From Calliopum simillimum (Eukaryota; Arthropoda; Insecta; Diptera; Lauxaniidae): DNA of 64,000 nucleotides. Below, in pieces: positions 20,352 through 31,624 of the stretch (within the stretch, counting starts at the first letter, position 1; each line of letters starts with the position of its first letter). The notes beneath the pieces were generated by a model. It was not told the DNA's origin. It saw only the letters and a program-made list of their open reading frames with translations, and ran no database searches. The stretch is from positions 42,878,101 through 42,942,100 of the forward strand of contig OX638371.1 of assembly GCA_951812925.1 (NCBI GenBank), given 5' to 3'. The position numbers were made by a program, and so were the translations under genes.

Positions 20352-22253
20352 TTATACAAATCCTTTGTAGCTCTGGGTCCTCTTTTTCCATCTGGATTTA
20401 GACACGTGTTGTGTTTGTGCAGGGCTGTCCTCATTCATAACTTCAGAGTAGTCATCGACTACTTTTGTGTAAATTGGTCCTGAAAGGGTCCAGCCAAATA
20501 GGGTCTCTTGAGCCACAAGAGAATCAAAAACATTATGCAGTACACCACTGCACATAATGTCTGGGTATAAGTCACAGCCAATGATTATATCAATGGGCCT
20601 GGACTCATAAAACATAGGGTCTGCTAATAGCAAAAAACTCGTATTTTCGGGTGGGTCGACAGAGTAAGTTGGTAGCTTACTTGTCAAAGACTTAATTATT
20701 AAAGCGATAGCCTTTACGCAAACTTTAGGGTTTAAGGGCGAACCAATCCTTAATTCACATGATTCAGTCAATGTTGCTAATTTTGTCTGGTTGATTCCCG
20801 ATACTTCTGTTGTAATTTTATGGGTCGGCAAACCAATCCTTCTCATCAGATCCTCTGAGACAAAAGTCTTTTCAGAACCAGAGTCAATTAAAGCTCGTGC
20901 CTCAAAGATAGCTCCTTTGTGTTGAATCTGTACCATTGCTGTTCCAAGAATATTTATGTTATTAGGTGGTTTCCTTAATTTCTTCTTATGGGGCGTATAA
21001 GTAGTGGACTGTATTGTTCGGGTTAAAAATGATTGGGAAGTTGTTATTGCATCTTTACTGGTGCTGGGTATTGAGTCCGGGTCTTTTTGATGAATCAATG
21101 AGTTATGCCTTTTGTTGCAGAAGCGACAAGTGTAAGCACTATTACAATCCTTCACTCCATGGGATAGTGCTAGGCAATTAAAACAGCATCCCATTTGCTG
21201 CACTACATCGATTCTTTCTTCTACTTTCATGTCAATGAATCTCGGGCACTCGCGAAGAGTGTGATCACCACTGCAGAGTCTACAGCTCTTGTTATCTGTA
21301 CCCTTTTTCGAGTTCTTCGGGTTCGAGTTTTCATATTCATGTCTACAGGGTTGGGGTTTGGATTGATATGGGTGAATATCTTCAACAGATATCAAATTCT
21401 GAAATTTCTGGGTTAAAAAAGTGTCAAACTCTTTCCAGGACGGGTTTTTTGAATGGTCACTTAATGACTTTTCAAAATCTTCTAAAAACTCTTTAGGCAA
21501 CTTTGTGGAGCAAAGAAACACTAAAATCGGGTCCCAACTATCGGTATCTATATTTAAAGTTTTGAGTGTATATATGCAGTTATTCACAGTACGCTGCAAC
21601 TTTTTGACTGAGGAGCTGAATTTAGCATCTACATCAGGTAGATCAAATAGGGTTTTTAGCTGCAGATTAACCTGCATACGACTATTTTCGTATTGGTCTT
21701 GAAGATTCAACCAAGCTAAACAAAAACCATCATTGGTTAGCGGGGCCATTTTCACAATTTCTCTGGCTTCACCGCGGGTCTTTTGATTGAGGTGAAACAA
21801 CTTTTGCACATTACTCAATCGATTGTTGTTAATGTATAGGGCAGTGAATAAATCCCTGAATGAGGGCCAATTGGAGTAATCGCCATAAAATATATCCATA
21901 TCACAGGGTGGGATACTGATAGGAGAATCTTGGGCAACTGGAGGCGCTGGGGCAACAACGGGTGCTTGCTGCTCCTTTTTAAGTGGGTTCAGATGCTCAT
22001 CTAGTGAGGCAAAGTATCTTAAATAAGCTTGCCACGTCTTCTGGTAACATCTTTTCACCTTATCTTTATCTCCTGCCTCCTTTTCTGGGATTTTCCTAGC
22101 CTCTTTATAAGCAGCTTGGAAGTTCTGCCACAGATAATCCAACTGTAGTTTTTCACCCCTAAGGGTATAAACATTCAAATTTTCTATGGGTGTCTCAGCG
22201 TGAGAGTGTTCCATCTCCAACAAGTCTCTTGCAAAATTATAATAATCTTCCAT
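20352..22253 (-). CDS. BEL/Pao gag-protease protein, copy 1 (633 aa)
   Basis: The start is set at 22253 (MEDYYNF) because copy 2 begins exactly there; an in-frame ATG 36 codons upstream is not conserved. Order: an N-terminal helical region, a proline-rich linker near 120-140, and a DUF1759-type gag block (FYGDYSNWPSFRDLF onward, about 145-290). Three Cys-His knuckles lie near 325-385 (CRLC..H..C, CFNC..H..C, CRFC..H..H), then an A17-type aspartic protease with DSG at about 457-459. The frame passes the usual GWTLSGPI junction and stops after a short basic tail, where RT would normally begin. The particle protein and its own protease are kept; the enzymes for DNA synthesis and integration are not. 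Confidence 0.9.
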   Translation of the reverse strand: MEDYYNFARDLLEMEHSHAETPIENLNVYTLRGEKLQLDYLWQNFQAAYKEARKIPEKEAGDKDKVKRCYQKTWQAYLRYFASLDEHLNPLKKEQQAPVVAPAPPVAQDSPISIPPCDMDIFYGDYSNWPSFRDLFTALYINNNRLSNVQKLFHLNQKTRGEAREIVKMAPLTNDGFCLAWLNLQDQYENSRMQVNLQLKTLFDLPDVDAKFSSSVKKLQRTVNNCIYTLKTLNIDTDSWDPILVFLCSTKLPKEFLEDFEKSLSDHSKNPSWKEFDTFLTQKFQNLISVEDIHPYQSKPQPCRHEYENSNPKNSKKGTDNKSCRLCSGDHTLRECPRFIDMKVEERIDVVQQMGCCFNCLALSHGVKDCNSAYTCRFCNKRHNSLIHQKDPDSIPSTSKDAITTSQSFLTRTIQSTTYTPHKKKLRKPPNNINILGTAMVQIQHKGAIFEARALIDSGSEKTFVSEDLMRRIGLPTHKITTEVSGINQTKLATLTESCELRIGSPLNPKVCVKAIALIIKSLTSKLPTYSVDPPENTSFLLLADPMFYESRPIDIIIGCDLYPDIMCSGVLHNVFDSLVAQETLFGWTLSGPIYTKVVDDYSEVMNEDSPAQTQHVSKSRWKKRTQSYKGFV

Positions 22254-23228
22254 AGCTAAAGTGGGTTGTTTAGTTGGAAAATTTAACAAAAAATTGCTTT
22301 GCTTTGAACGTAAAAGCGAAATTTCTACAAATTTCAACAAATTTAAAAAACTTGTTAACAATGGGTTTATAAAAGTGGGTGGGTTGTGTAGAAAATTTTA
22401 TAAAATCACTTTGATTAACTGAAGTTCCTCAAAGACTTGTAAGAGAATCGAAAACTTTACAATAATTTGTAGGGTCACAATGGGTTACAAATTGTATCAA
22501 ACAAAATTTTTTCAACAATCGGGGTCAATCGAAACGAAAAACTCGTAAAACTACGAGATTTTCCAAAAAACAGTAAATATTGGGTCAAAAGCGGTTAAAA
22601 ACACTTCAAAATCGAAACGGGTCAGTTTAGCACCAAAGGGCTACAAAGGGTTAACAATTTTTAAAATTTTTTAACACTTCCCACAATTTGGGTAAAAATT
22701 CAATGAAAATCGGGTAAAAAATTTACCGGGATTTTTTGCACCAATCTGGCAACACTATATGAGCATACAATCTGACAGCTTACAAGTTATGTAGAACTTG
22801 CGCTCTCATGTATGTATGTATGTATATAAAAATTAACAGCAAGTGTAAAGCAGACAAAAAGAAAACAAAATTAACCACCAAATGTACGCAAATATATATG
22901 TAGGTATGCACGCACAAATGTAGCAATTTACCTTGTTTCAAATGACTGCTTTAGTCAAATTAAAATTTAGTAAAAATAATGAGTACTCAAAATTGAAAAT
23001 TTAAGGGTTTGGGTGGTACAATGAACACCGGAATTCATTACTAATACAACTGGGTCTCAAAAGTACTACACAAAGGGATTAACTAAGCTTTTTGTATAGG
23101 CAATTTTGACCAAAATTTTCAATTTTTAAATTTGACAAACTCACTAATTTGTTGTGTGTGCTGTTTTTATGCAACCTCTTTCTGTTGATGCTGCTGGGTC
23201 TGTGTCCGTCCGTGCTGCTGTTCAATTC

Positions 23229-23246
23229 GACGGCTCGCCTGGACCA
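23229..23246 (-). promoter_or_regulatory. Primer-binding site of gag-protease element copy 1
   Basis: Three bases inside the 5' LTR, the minus strand reads TGGTCCAGGCGAGCCGTC, a form that pairs with a tRNA 3' end (CCA). Copy 2 has the same site with one change (31604-31621). I could not assign the tRNA isoacceptor. Confidence 0.65.
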
Positions 23247-23249
23247 AAA

Positions 23250-23795
23250 TGTACGGGTAAAGGGTAAAATTAGGCGGACACAAAAATCTAAATTCGGTGT
23301 AAAATAGAATTTATTATAATATGTAAAAATCGGGAGTGAAAATTCCACAGTAAAATACAAAATATAATGTATACTTTACAATACAATATTGTTTTGTAGA
23401 TGTAGATAGATGTACTATATGGGTGCCAAAAGTGTCCAACGATGATCGTCTTTTGTCCACCGTTGTGCTGTCTTGTTAAATGTGGGTTATGTTTCTTTGA
23501 TGTTGTCTCTGTAATCTCTGTTGATTGTTGTAGAATGTCTCCGCGTTGTGTTCTGTGGATATTCTATGTGTTCTACGGTTTTATGTGTTATTGGTTGAGT
23601 TTTAATTTAGGTTTTTTTCTCGTATGGGTTTCGGGAGGGTTCGCTGACTTGCGTTAATTCGATTAGAATGGCGAATTTCAACCTGTCATTTTAACTCGTT
23701 GCTAGCACAACGAGTAAACGACAGCAGAGCTGTGCGGCGGGTTGCAAAGGCAGACAGATATGCGAGATGCACACTGTTTACGTTTGACGTAAACA
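23250..23795 (-). repeat. 5' LTR of gag-protease element copy 1
   Basis: 546 bp, partner of 19625-20172. Differences seen include GATGTAGATAGATG against GATGTGTACATAGATG. Flanked outside by CTATT. Confidence 0.9.
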
Positions 23796-24596
23796 CTATT
23801 TTTTTTCAAATTTTAAATTAGGATATCTCCTAAGTTATAAGTCGTACGAAAACAATTGAAAGGTCATTTCTATAGAAAAATTTATTAGCTACAATATTGC
23901 GCCACAATATTTTTCTATAAATGTGACCGTTAAAGAGATATTTGAAAAAAATTGATTTTGGACGCCATTTTTCCAATATGGCGGCGCGAGCGAACACGAT
24001 TCGAGGTATCAAAGTTGAAATTCTGAAAGAGCACATCGAAATCTATAAAATAGCTCATTTGCAGAAATCCCGCAAAACTTTCCAGGTAACATCATTTTAT
24101 TCTCCCAAATGATTGTACTATTGCTTTAATTTACAAAATATTTTGTGAGTAAAAATGGAATAAGTCATACAAAAGTATAACAAATTTTTAAATTTATTAT
24201 AAATGAAAGTGGAATAAGTCCATTCAGACCAAAAAAACTCGACTATTTTCTATTACACCTGTAAAAATTTTTACAGCATAACAAAATTTGGTAAATTTAC
24301 AGTGGTAAACACTTAACACCAGTTAAATAGCGCTTGCCAATATTTTTAAATTGAATTAAAAGCAATATCTTCTGTGTAGCAGTAGATGAAAAAATGGACT
24401 TATTCCACTTTCAAAAAAATCATTTTTGTAAAAATGCTTTTCATGAAAAGTTCTTTTGAGTAATTTATGATGAAATCGTGGTCTAACGAGTCTGTAATTT
24501 TCAATATAAATAGAGGACATATATAGCTAGCTATAACTACCATAAACTCAATTTTTCTGGAATTGGACTTATTCCACTTTCAAATAAACCCATTCA

Positions 24597-26005
24597 TATT
24601 TGTATAACACCTAATTCGATCGACTTTGTTTTACCACATTCACAAAGAGTGACTAATAACGCTTCTGCTCCAAACAAAATTAACTGAGTTATACCATGAA
24701 AAACTTGAATTTTTTGAAAAAATTTTGAAATTTTTCATATCAATTTTAAATGATTTTTCACAAATGAGGAGTGATTTTTCAAAAGGGCGTAAAACCATGT
24801 TAAACAAATTTTCAGTAATGAGAAAAAACTTTTATGGACTGTTTACAATAACTTTTTTTTTTAATGTCTCCAGTGTTATAGTGAGTTGACCAAAGGTTCA
24901 TATACCCTTAACATTTTTGTAATAACATATTTGCAGTTATTGCAAAAAGTAAAAAACATTTGGAAATAAGCCCTTTTGTTCTGAAACGTTTGGAAATAAG
25001 CCCTTTTGTTTCGAAATCACTCTTATTTCACCAATTGGAAGTTTATGCTGATGTCTATAGGCATGGTATGTAAGCACCTATATAGCCTGGGGCATATAAA
25101 AATATTAAAAGTTTTTTTGGCCACTATTCGAAATACATCTTTTTGTATCAAACTCTAAAAATTTCTATGAAACTATATGGAAATAAGCCCTTTTGTTCTG
25201 AAATGTGACTTTTGATCACGATTTTATATTGGAAAAATGCATTTTTTGTGATGAATTTGAACCAGAGGATGCATTTTAGCATGGTAATGGCGATGGCATT
25301 CTTAGGTTTGTTCGAGGTTGGAAGTGGTTTTACGCCCTTTTGAAAAATCACTCCTCATATATTGTTTTTAAATATAATTTTTTAGCAATTTTATTTAATG
25401 GCACATTAAATTGCAAACATTTTAAGCCTATGTTGAGCAAAATCGAATGAAATTTTAAGAAGATATTAAGGTTTTAGTGCAATAGAGACATTTCGATTTC
25501 TTTCAAAAATCAGTATTTTTAATACAATTGCAACATAATCCGCAATGTTCTTCTACAGAAAATGATGAGAAGTTGTCTAGAGCATCTTTATAATGTTTCG
25601 AGAGTGTAGAGTGGCCGATCTGGAAGCAGAAAAATTGGATCTGTTGACTTAGGCTAAACATTTTGAAAATGCTCTGGACAACTTCTCATCATCATTATTG
25701 CACTAAATTCTTAATGTTATCACGAAATTTCATTCGATTTTGCTCAGCATAAGCTTAAAATGTTTGGAATTTGATGTGCCATTAAATAAAATTGCAAAAC
25801 AATTTATTTAAAAACAATATGTGCGAAAAACTAAGTGTTTCATTTGAGGTTGGTATGAAAATTTTTAAAAAATTTTTAAAAATCGAAGTTTTTCTTGCTA
25901 CATCTTATTCAATTTTGATCGGAGCATAATCAATGGTATACTCGTTAGAAGCGCCATTATTCAGTCTTTGTAAACGTGGTAAAATAAAATTGATCGGACT
26001 TGGCG
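24597..26005. repeat. Nested foldback with a smaller palindrome inside
   Basis: The left end GTATAACACCTAATTCGATC (about 24602) mirrors 25960-26005 (GATCGGACTTGGCGTTATAC). Inside, 25360-25500 mirrors 25690-25830 (CAATTTTATTTAATGGCACA against TGTGCCATTAAATAAAATTG), centre about 25595. A word GGAAATAAGCCCTTTTGTT occurs three times (24962, 24990, 25179). Non-coding. Confidence 0.65.
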
Positions 26006-26345
26006 TTATACGAATATATTAATGTATATGAAGTTCTGACCTTGAAAATAGAAATTATCGAAAAACTCGGGAACGGCCCCAAGGAAAAAAAAAAATAATT
26101 GCTTTTTTCGTGTTCAGCGACCTCAAATTAGTTTAGAAAAAATGGTTTGCAAAATGTTACAAATATTTTTAATTTTGTGTTGTATTAACTTTTTATAGTT
26201 ATCGCTTTAATATTAAACAAATCAAAAGCACAAAACAATGTTAGGTAAACTTTACTTTTTATAGCATAAAAAACAAAATCCCACCTTGACCGTATAAATT
26301 CACACAGTCTAATAAAAATCCTAGGTTAAAAGTACCAGGCACCCC

Positions 26346-27196
26346 ACTAATCGTAAAACACATTGAAAATTACTACAATATTTTTTGCCTCTGTAACGGG
26401 TACTTCTAGAGAATTTCTAGTAAATTTCGTCGTAATTCTAGTTGTTTCCAACACAAACTACGGTGTTTTGTCCAAAAAGGCAAAACGAAGAGACATACTG
26501 CGTATGACTTTTCATAAAATTATGTTCATTTTCAAATCGCGATATCCCATGAACGGTAAGTCTGACGGAAAAAGTGTTCGTAGAGACATTAATAGAGAAT
26601 TGCATGTTCTGCAAAATCCAAGAAAACAATTTTTTCTACTGCATATCGTTTCGCAATATTTTGCAAAAACACTTTTTTCTAATATTTAGAGTTGTCAAAA
26701 GATATCTCTTCAGGTTTAAGTAGTAAAAAAAATGCAATATGCTGTTTGTAGAACAAGCAATTCCCTATAAGCTGGTATTTTTTTTTTTTTGCTGCAATGC
26801 TCCGTTCATGTGTTATCACAATTTTAAAAAATAACTCAGTTTCAAAAACCTCGAAAAACTTTCTAGGTAAAACTACCAAATGATCGCACTACAAAAAAGA
26901 TCACAGGTAAACTTTTTTATTTATATTATAAGCTAAACATTCCACTTTTAATAATTAAATTTCATGTGGTCTTGTAGCAATCCTACATATACGTCTTTTA
27001 AACGCCCTGGGAACTCTGCTAATCATTTTACTCAGGAGACTTAGGACTATTGATTTCAGCAAAAAAAGGGTACCCTACGTCGTCCCATTAAGACATTTTA
27101 TTTGAACACCGTGATAGATTCTCTTCACATGTGTATACCATATTGTTTTCGGAAAGGTGGGATGTACTATATTTGCAAAAAGTAAGAAATAATTTT
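26346..27196. repeat. Further foldback-family sequence
   Basis: It carries family phrases also seen near 18.6 and 19.3 kb (ATGAACGGTAAGTC, CTACCAAATGATCGCACTAC). At 27000-27115 is the uninterrupted, inverted version of 9005-9050 plus 9969-10010. No gene is seen; the small frames here are not conserved. Confidence 0.5.
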
Positions 27197-27989
27197 TATA
27201 CCCTACACCCAGGGTATATTCACTTTGTCCTTCCGTTTGTAATGCAGAGAAAGAGGCGTGACAGATATAGAAAAGTATATATATTCTTGATCAGCGTCAC
27301 CTCCTGAGTCGATATAGCCATGTCCGTCTGTCTGGCTGGCTTGGTGGCTGGCTGGCTGTGTGTTGAAATACACTTTTTTGGGAAAACTGAGCAAGATAAT
27401 TCAATGATATTTGGTACACTGCCTTCGTCGTCAAAGATAGCTCGGGGGATTGAAAATGAGCGAAATCGGTTAACGGACACGTCTACCGCCCATACAAAAA
27501 ATATATTCAAAATACAATTTTAGGAGTATTTTTCACGACAATGCAACCAAAATACGCATAAATACTAAGAATTGTAAGCGCAAGCTCTGAGAAAAAACTG
27601 ATCGAATTCGGACTAGAGGGCGTGGCACCTCCCATATAAGCAAAAGCTTCAAAACGCTATACTGAAAGCGTTTTTTGAGATATTCGAACCAAATTCGACT
27701 CAGACACTAAGAATCATAAATGAACTCTCCCTACAAAAATTGGGTGAAATCGGACAAGGGGGCGTGGCACCTCCCACATAAGCAAAAGTTTCAAAATGCT
27801 ATACTGAAAGAGTTTTATGAGATAATCCAACCAAACTTCACTCAAATACTAAGGACTATAAATGCACGCTCTAAGCTAAAACTAGACGAACTCGGACAAG
27901 AGGGCGTGGCACCTCCTATATAAGCAAAAGCGTCAAAACGCTTTACTGAAAACGTATTTCACTCAGACACTAAAAACTATAAATCAAAG

Positions 27990-28506
27990 TGTACGGGTGA
28001 AGGGGTGAATTGACGAACACACTAAATTCAATAAGAAGAGTTTTATTTATAATGAATAAATATAAATTGGTTTTGCGGGTAATTTCCAATTAAACAAATA
28101 TTAAATATACTTTACAGTACAATGGGTTTATAAGTATGTGTTTTGTGTAAATTTGTCCAACGATGTATCGTCTTTTGTCCACCGTTGATCCGTTGTTCTG
28201 ATGAATGTTCTATGTATGTTGAGTGCTGTCTTCTGTCCGGGATGTGTGATGTTACATTGATTGAGTTGTATTGAATGTTTTTAGACTGGTGGGATTTTGT
28301 GTTTCTATGTTTATTTCGAATTTACTTTAAAATTAACTGCGAGGGTCGCTGACTTGCAAATTTGAGTTTTTACAAAGAATGATGAATTTTCGCTTGTCAT
28401 TTTTACTCGTTGTTTGTACAACGAGTAAACGACAGCAGCGCTGTGCGGCGGGTCACAAAGGCAGGCAGATATGCAGGATGCACACTGTTTACGTTGGACG
28501 TAAACA
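27990..28506 (-). repeat. 3' LTR of gag-protease element copy 2
   Basis: Starts TGTACGGGTGAAGGGG, ends GACGTAAACA. Partner of 31625-32141 with one difference seen. Confidence 0.93.
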
Positions 28507-28626
28507 TTCTGCCCGCCTTGCAGGATTTATGATCTGCAAAGAGACTTAGACAACAAAATTAGTTAAAAATTCAAGCAAAGTGTAGGGTATTAAATGAAAT
28601 GAGAGTAGAATGACTTAAAGGCTGCA

Positions 28627-28645
28627 TTGGTAATAGAGTTACCAA
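28627..28645. promoter_or_regulatory. Conserved 7-bp-stem hairpin in the 3' region, copy 2
   Basis: TTGGTAA-TAGAG-TTACCAA, matching 20300-20318 in copy 1 with an unchanged stem and altered loop. Confidence 0.5.
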
Positions 28646-28678
28646 GCGAACGCAGCTCTTCAAGTCATTTCAATTCCA

Positions 28679-30580
28679 TTATGCGAAGCCTTTTGAGTTG
28701 AGGGTTGTCTTTTTGCTCTTGCATTTAGACACATGATGGGTTGGTGCAGGACTGTTTTCTTCCTTAACTTCGAAGTTTTTATCGGATACTTTGTTGTCAA
28801 TGGGTCCTGAAAGGGTCCAGCCGAATAGGGTCTCTTGAGCCACAAGAGAATCAAAAACATTGTGCAGTACACCACTGCACATAATGTCGGGGTATAAGTC
28901 GCAGCCAATGATGACATCAATGGGTCTGGCCTTATAAAACATAGGGTCTGCTAATAGCAAAGAATTCGTATTTTTAGGTGGCTCAACAGAGTAAGCTGGA
29001 AGCTTACTTGTCAAAGACTTTATTATTAAAGCGTTAGCTTTAACGCAAATGTTTGGGTTTAAAGATGAACCAATAATGAGTTCACATGACTCAGTTAGCG
29101 TTGCTAATTTTGCCTGATTGATGCCCGATACTTGTGTTGTAACGTTGTGGGTCGGTAAACCAATCCTTTTTGCTAAATCCTCTAAGATGAAAGTCTTTTC
29201 GGAACCGGAGTCAATTAGAGCTCGTGCTTCATAAGTAGCTCCTTGGTATTGAATTTGTATCATTGCTGTTCCAAGAAGATTAACATCTTTCGATTGGTTC
29301 TGCAATTTCTTTTTATGGGGCTTACAAGCAGTGGACTGTATATTTCGGGTTAAAAATGATTGGGTTGTTGATATTGCATCTTTACTGGTGCTGGGTAATG
29401 GGTCCGGGTCCTTTTGATGAATCAATGAATTGTGTTTTTTACTACAGAAGCGACAACTGTAAGCACTATTGCAATCCTTCACTCCATGAGACAGTGCTAG
29501 ACAATTAAAGCAGCATCCTTTCTGCTGAACTATGTCGATTCTTTCATCCACTTTCATGGCAATGAATCTGGGGCACTCGCGAAGAGTGTGATCTTTTTTG
29601 CACAGTCTACAGTTTTTATTGTCTGTATCCGCCTTTGAGTTCTTCGGGGTCGGGTATTCAGTGTCAAATCTGTTGGGTTGTGGCTTGGATCGACACCGAT
29701 GAATGTCTTCGACGGATATCAAATCTTTAAACTTTCGGGCTAGGAAACTGTCTAATTCCTTCCAAGATGGGTTTTTCGAATGGTCACTTAGTGACTTTTC
29801 AAAATCCTCTAAGAAAGGTTTGGGTAACTTTGTAGAACAAAGATACACTAGTATCGGGTCCCAACTATCAGTATTTATTTTCAAAGTTTTAAGTGTCGAT
29901 ATGCAGTTATTCACTGTACGTTGCGATTTCTTCACTGAAGAACTGAACTTCGGGTCTACATCGGGTAAGTCAAAAAGGGTTTTTAGCTGCAGATTTACCT
30001 GCATACGACTATTTTCGTATTGGTCTTCGAGATTTAACCAAGCTATACAAAAACCGTCATTGGTTAGAGGCGCCATTCTCACAATATCTCTAGCCTCACC
30101 GCGGGTCTTCTGATTGAGGTGGAACAGCTTTTCCACATTACTCAATCGCTTGTTGTTGATGTAGAGAGCAGTGAATAAATCTCTAAAGGATGGCCAATTC
30201 AAATAATCACCATAAAAAATATCTATATCGCAGGGTGGGAGACTGATAGAAGACTCTTGGGTAATTGGAGGCGCTGGAGCAACAATGGGTGCTTGACGCT
30301 CCTTTTTGAGTGGGTTGAGATGCTCATCCAGTGAAGAAAAGTATCTCAAATAAGCTTGCCATGTCTTCTGGTAACACCTTTTCACCTTATCTTTATCTCC
30401 TGTCTCCTTTTCTGGGATTTTACTAGCCTCTTTATAAGCAGCTTGAAAGTTCTGCCACAGATAATCCAACTGTAGTTTTTCACCCCTAAGGGTATAAATA
30501 TTCAAATTTTCTATGGGTGTCTCAGAGTGAGTGTGTTCCATCTCTAACAAGTCTTTTGCAAAATTATAGTAATCTTCCAT
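28679..30580 (-). CDS. BEL/Pao gag-protease protein, copy 2 (633 aa)
   Basis: Same length and domain order as the protein at 20352-22253, with many scattered amino-acid changes and no frameshift or stop. The gag block starts FYGDYLNWPSFRDLF. The knuckles are CRLC..H..C, CFNC..H..C and CRFC..H..H. The protease DSG lies at about 457-459, followed by GWTLSGPI and a basic C-terminal tail. An open frame in both diverged copies, with equal length, suggests selection on the protein rather than two independent wrecks. No RT, RNase H or integrase follows. Confidence 0.9.
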   Translation of the reverse strand: MEDYYNFAKDLLEMEHTHSETPIENLNIYTLRGEKLQLDYLWQNFQAAYKEASKIPEKETGDKDKVKRCYQKTWQAYLRYFSSLDEHLNPLKKERQAPIVAPAPPITQESSISLPPCDIDIFYGDYLNWPSFRDLFTALYINNKRLSNVEKLFHLNQKTRGEARDIVRMAPLTNDGFCIAWLNLEDQYENSRMQVNLQLKTLFDLPDVDPKFSSSVKKSQRTVNNCISTLKTLKINTDSWDPILVYLCSTKLPKPFLEDFEKSLSDHSKNPSWKELDSFLARKFKDLISVEDIHRCRSKPQPNRFDTEYPTPKNSKADTDNKNCRLCKKDHTLRECPRFIAMKVDERIDIVQQKGCCFNCLALSHGVKDCNSAYSCRFCSKKHNSLIHQKDPDPLPSTSKDAISTTQSFLTRNIQSTACKPHKKKLQNQSKDVNLLGTAMIQIQYQGATYEARALIDSGSEKTFILEDLAKRIGLPTHNVTTQVSGINQAKLATLTESCELIIGSSLNPNICVKANALIIKSLTSKLPAYSVEPPKNTNSLLLADPMFYKARPIDVIIGCDLYPDIMCSGVLHNVFDSLVAQETLFGWTLSGPIDNKVSDKNFEVKEENSPAPTHHVSKCKSKKTTLNSKGFA

Positions 30581-31603
30581 AGTAAAAGTGTATTAATTAC
30601 TTGGAAAATTCAACGAAAAATTGCTTGGGTTTCAATAAAAAGTAAAAAGAACTGAAATCTAGAAAAATTTTCACAAAATTCAACAAATATAAAAATTTGT
30701 TAACAACGGGTTGGTTGAACATGTGTTAAATGGAAAAAATTTCACGAACTTTCTTTGATTTATTGAAGATTCTCTCCAAAATTGGTAAAGAATCAAAAAA
30801 CAATTGGATAATTTTTATTTTTAGTTGGGTCACAATGGGTTAAAAAAAAATTCCAAACAAAATTTTCCAACAATCGGGGTCAAGCGAATCGAAAAATTCG
30901 TAAATCTACGAAATTTTCCAAAAAATAGTAAATATTGGGTCGAAAGTGGTTAAAAAACACTTTTAATTCAAAATGGATCAATTTAGCACCAAAAGACTGC
31001 AAAGGGTTAACAAATTTTAAAATTTTTTACCACTTCCAAAAATTTATGTAAAAATTTGTCAAAAATCGGGTAAAAAATTTTCAGGGTTTTTTCGCACCAA
31101 TCTGGCAACACTACTTGAGTACACTTTATGACAGCCTACAAGTTATACAGACTTGCGCTCTCATATATGTATGTATGTATATTGAAAAACAACAGCAAAT
31201 GTAAAGCAGTCAAAAGAAAACAAAATTAACCACCAAATGTACGTACAAATGTATGTATGTTAAATTGTACGCACAAATGTAGCAATTCACCTTGTTTAAA
31301 TACTGCAGTGTTTCAAATTGAAAAATGATACAAATAATCAAATTTTAAAATTAAAATGTATGGGTGTGGATGGGTTTTTAGATCAATTTTCGGTACAAAT
31401 GCAACCCGAAATTGATTGCTAATCAGCAGGGTCTCGAAATGACTGCACAAAAAGATTGATTAAGCTTTTTGCACCGTCTATTTCGAACAAACTTTTTACA
31501 ATTTCAATTTGAAAGACTCACTACTTTGTGTGCTGTGTTTTCAAATTTTGTTGTTCTTGCTCCTGGGTCAGTGTGTTCATCCACTGAGTTCTTGTTCAAG
31601 CTC

Positions 31604-31621
31604 GACGGCTCGTCTGGACCA
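31604..31621 (-). promoter_or_regulatory. Primer-binding site of gag-protease element copy 2
   Basis: The minus strand reads TGGTCCAGACGAGCCGTC, one base different from copy 1, three bases inside the 5' LTR. tRNA not assigned. Confidence 0.65.
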
Positions 31622-31624
31622 AAA

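Larger units (their letters stand above)
19625..23795 (-). mobile_element. Non-autonomous BEL/Pao-like LTR element, gag-protease only (copy 1)
   Basis: 4171 bp, minus orientation, flanked by the 5-bp duplication CTATT (19620-19624 and 23796-23800). The LTRs (19625-20172 and 23250-23795) have TG..CA ends and differ at only a handful of bases. Between them lie an ~1-kb leader, one intact 633-codon gag-protease frame and about 180 bp of 3' sequence. No reverse transcriptase, RNase H or integrase is present. A diverged sister with the same layout lies at 27990-32141. Confidence 0.92.
17124..24605. repeat. Large foldback, centre ~19268, split by two insertions
   Basis: The ends read ATGAATGGG...GAAAGTGGAATAAGTCC (17130-17160) and the reverse complement near 24560-24595. 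Left arm: 17124-17435 plus 18580-19255. Right arm: 19275-19624 plus 23801-24600. The core is visible at ATATCGCGACTTGAAAATCA (19230) against TTTTCAAGACGTGATATC (19300). The left arm is interrupted by the foldback at 17436-18579 and the right arm by the gag-protease LTR element. Removing both restores continuous pairing. Non-coding. Confidence 0.75.
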
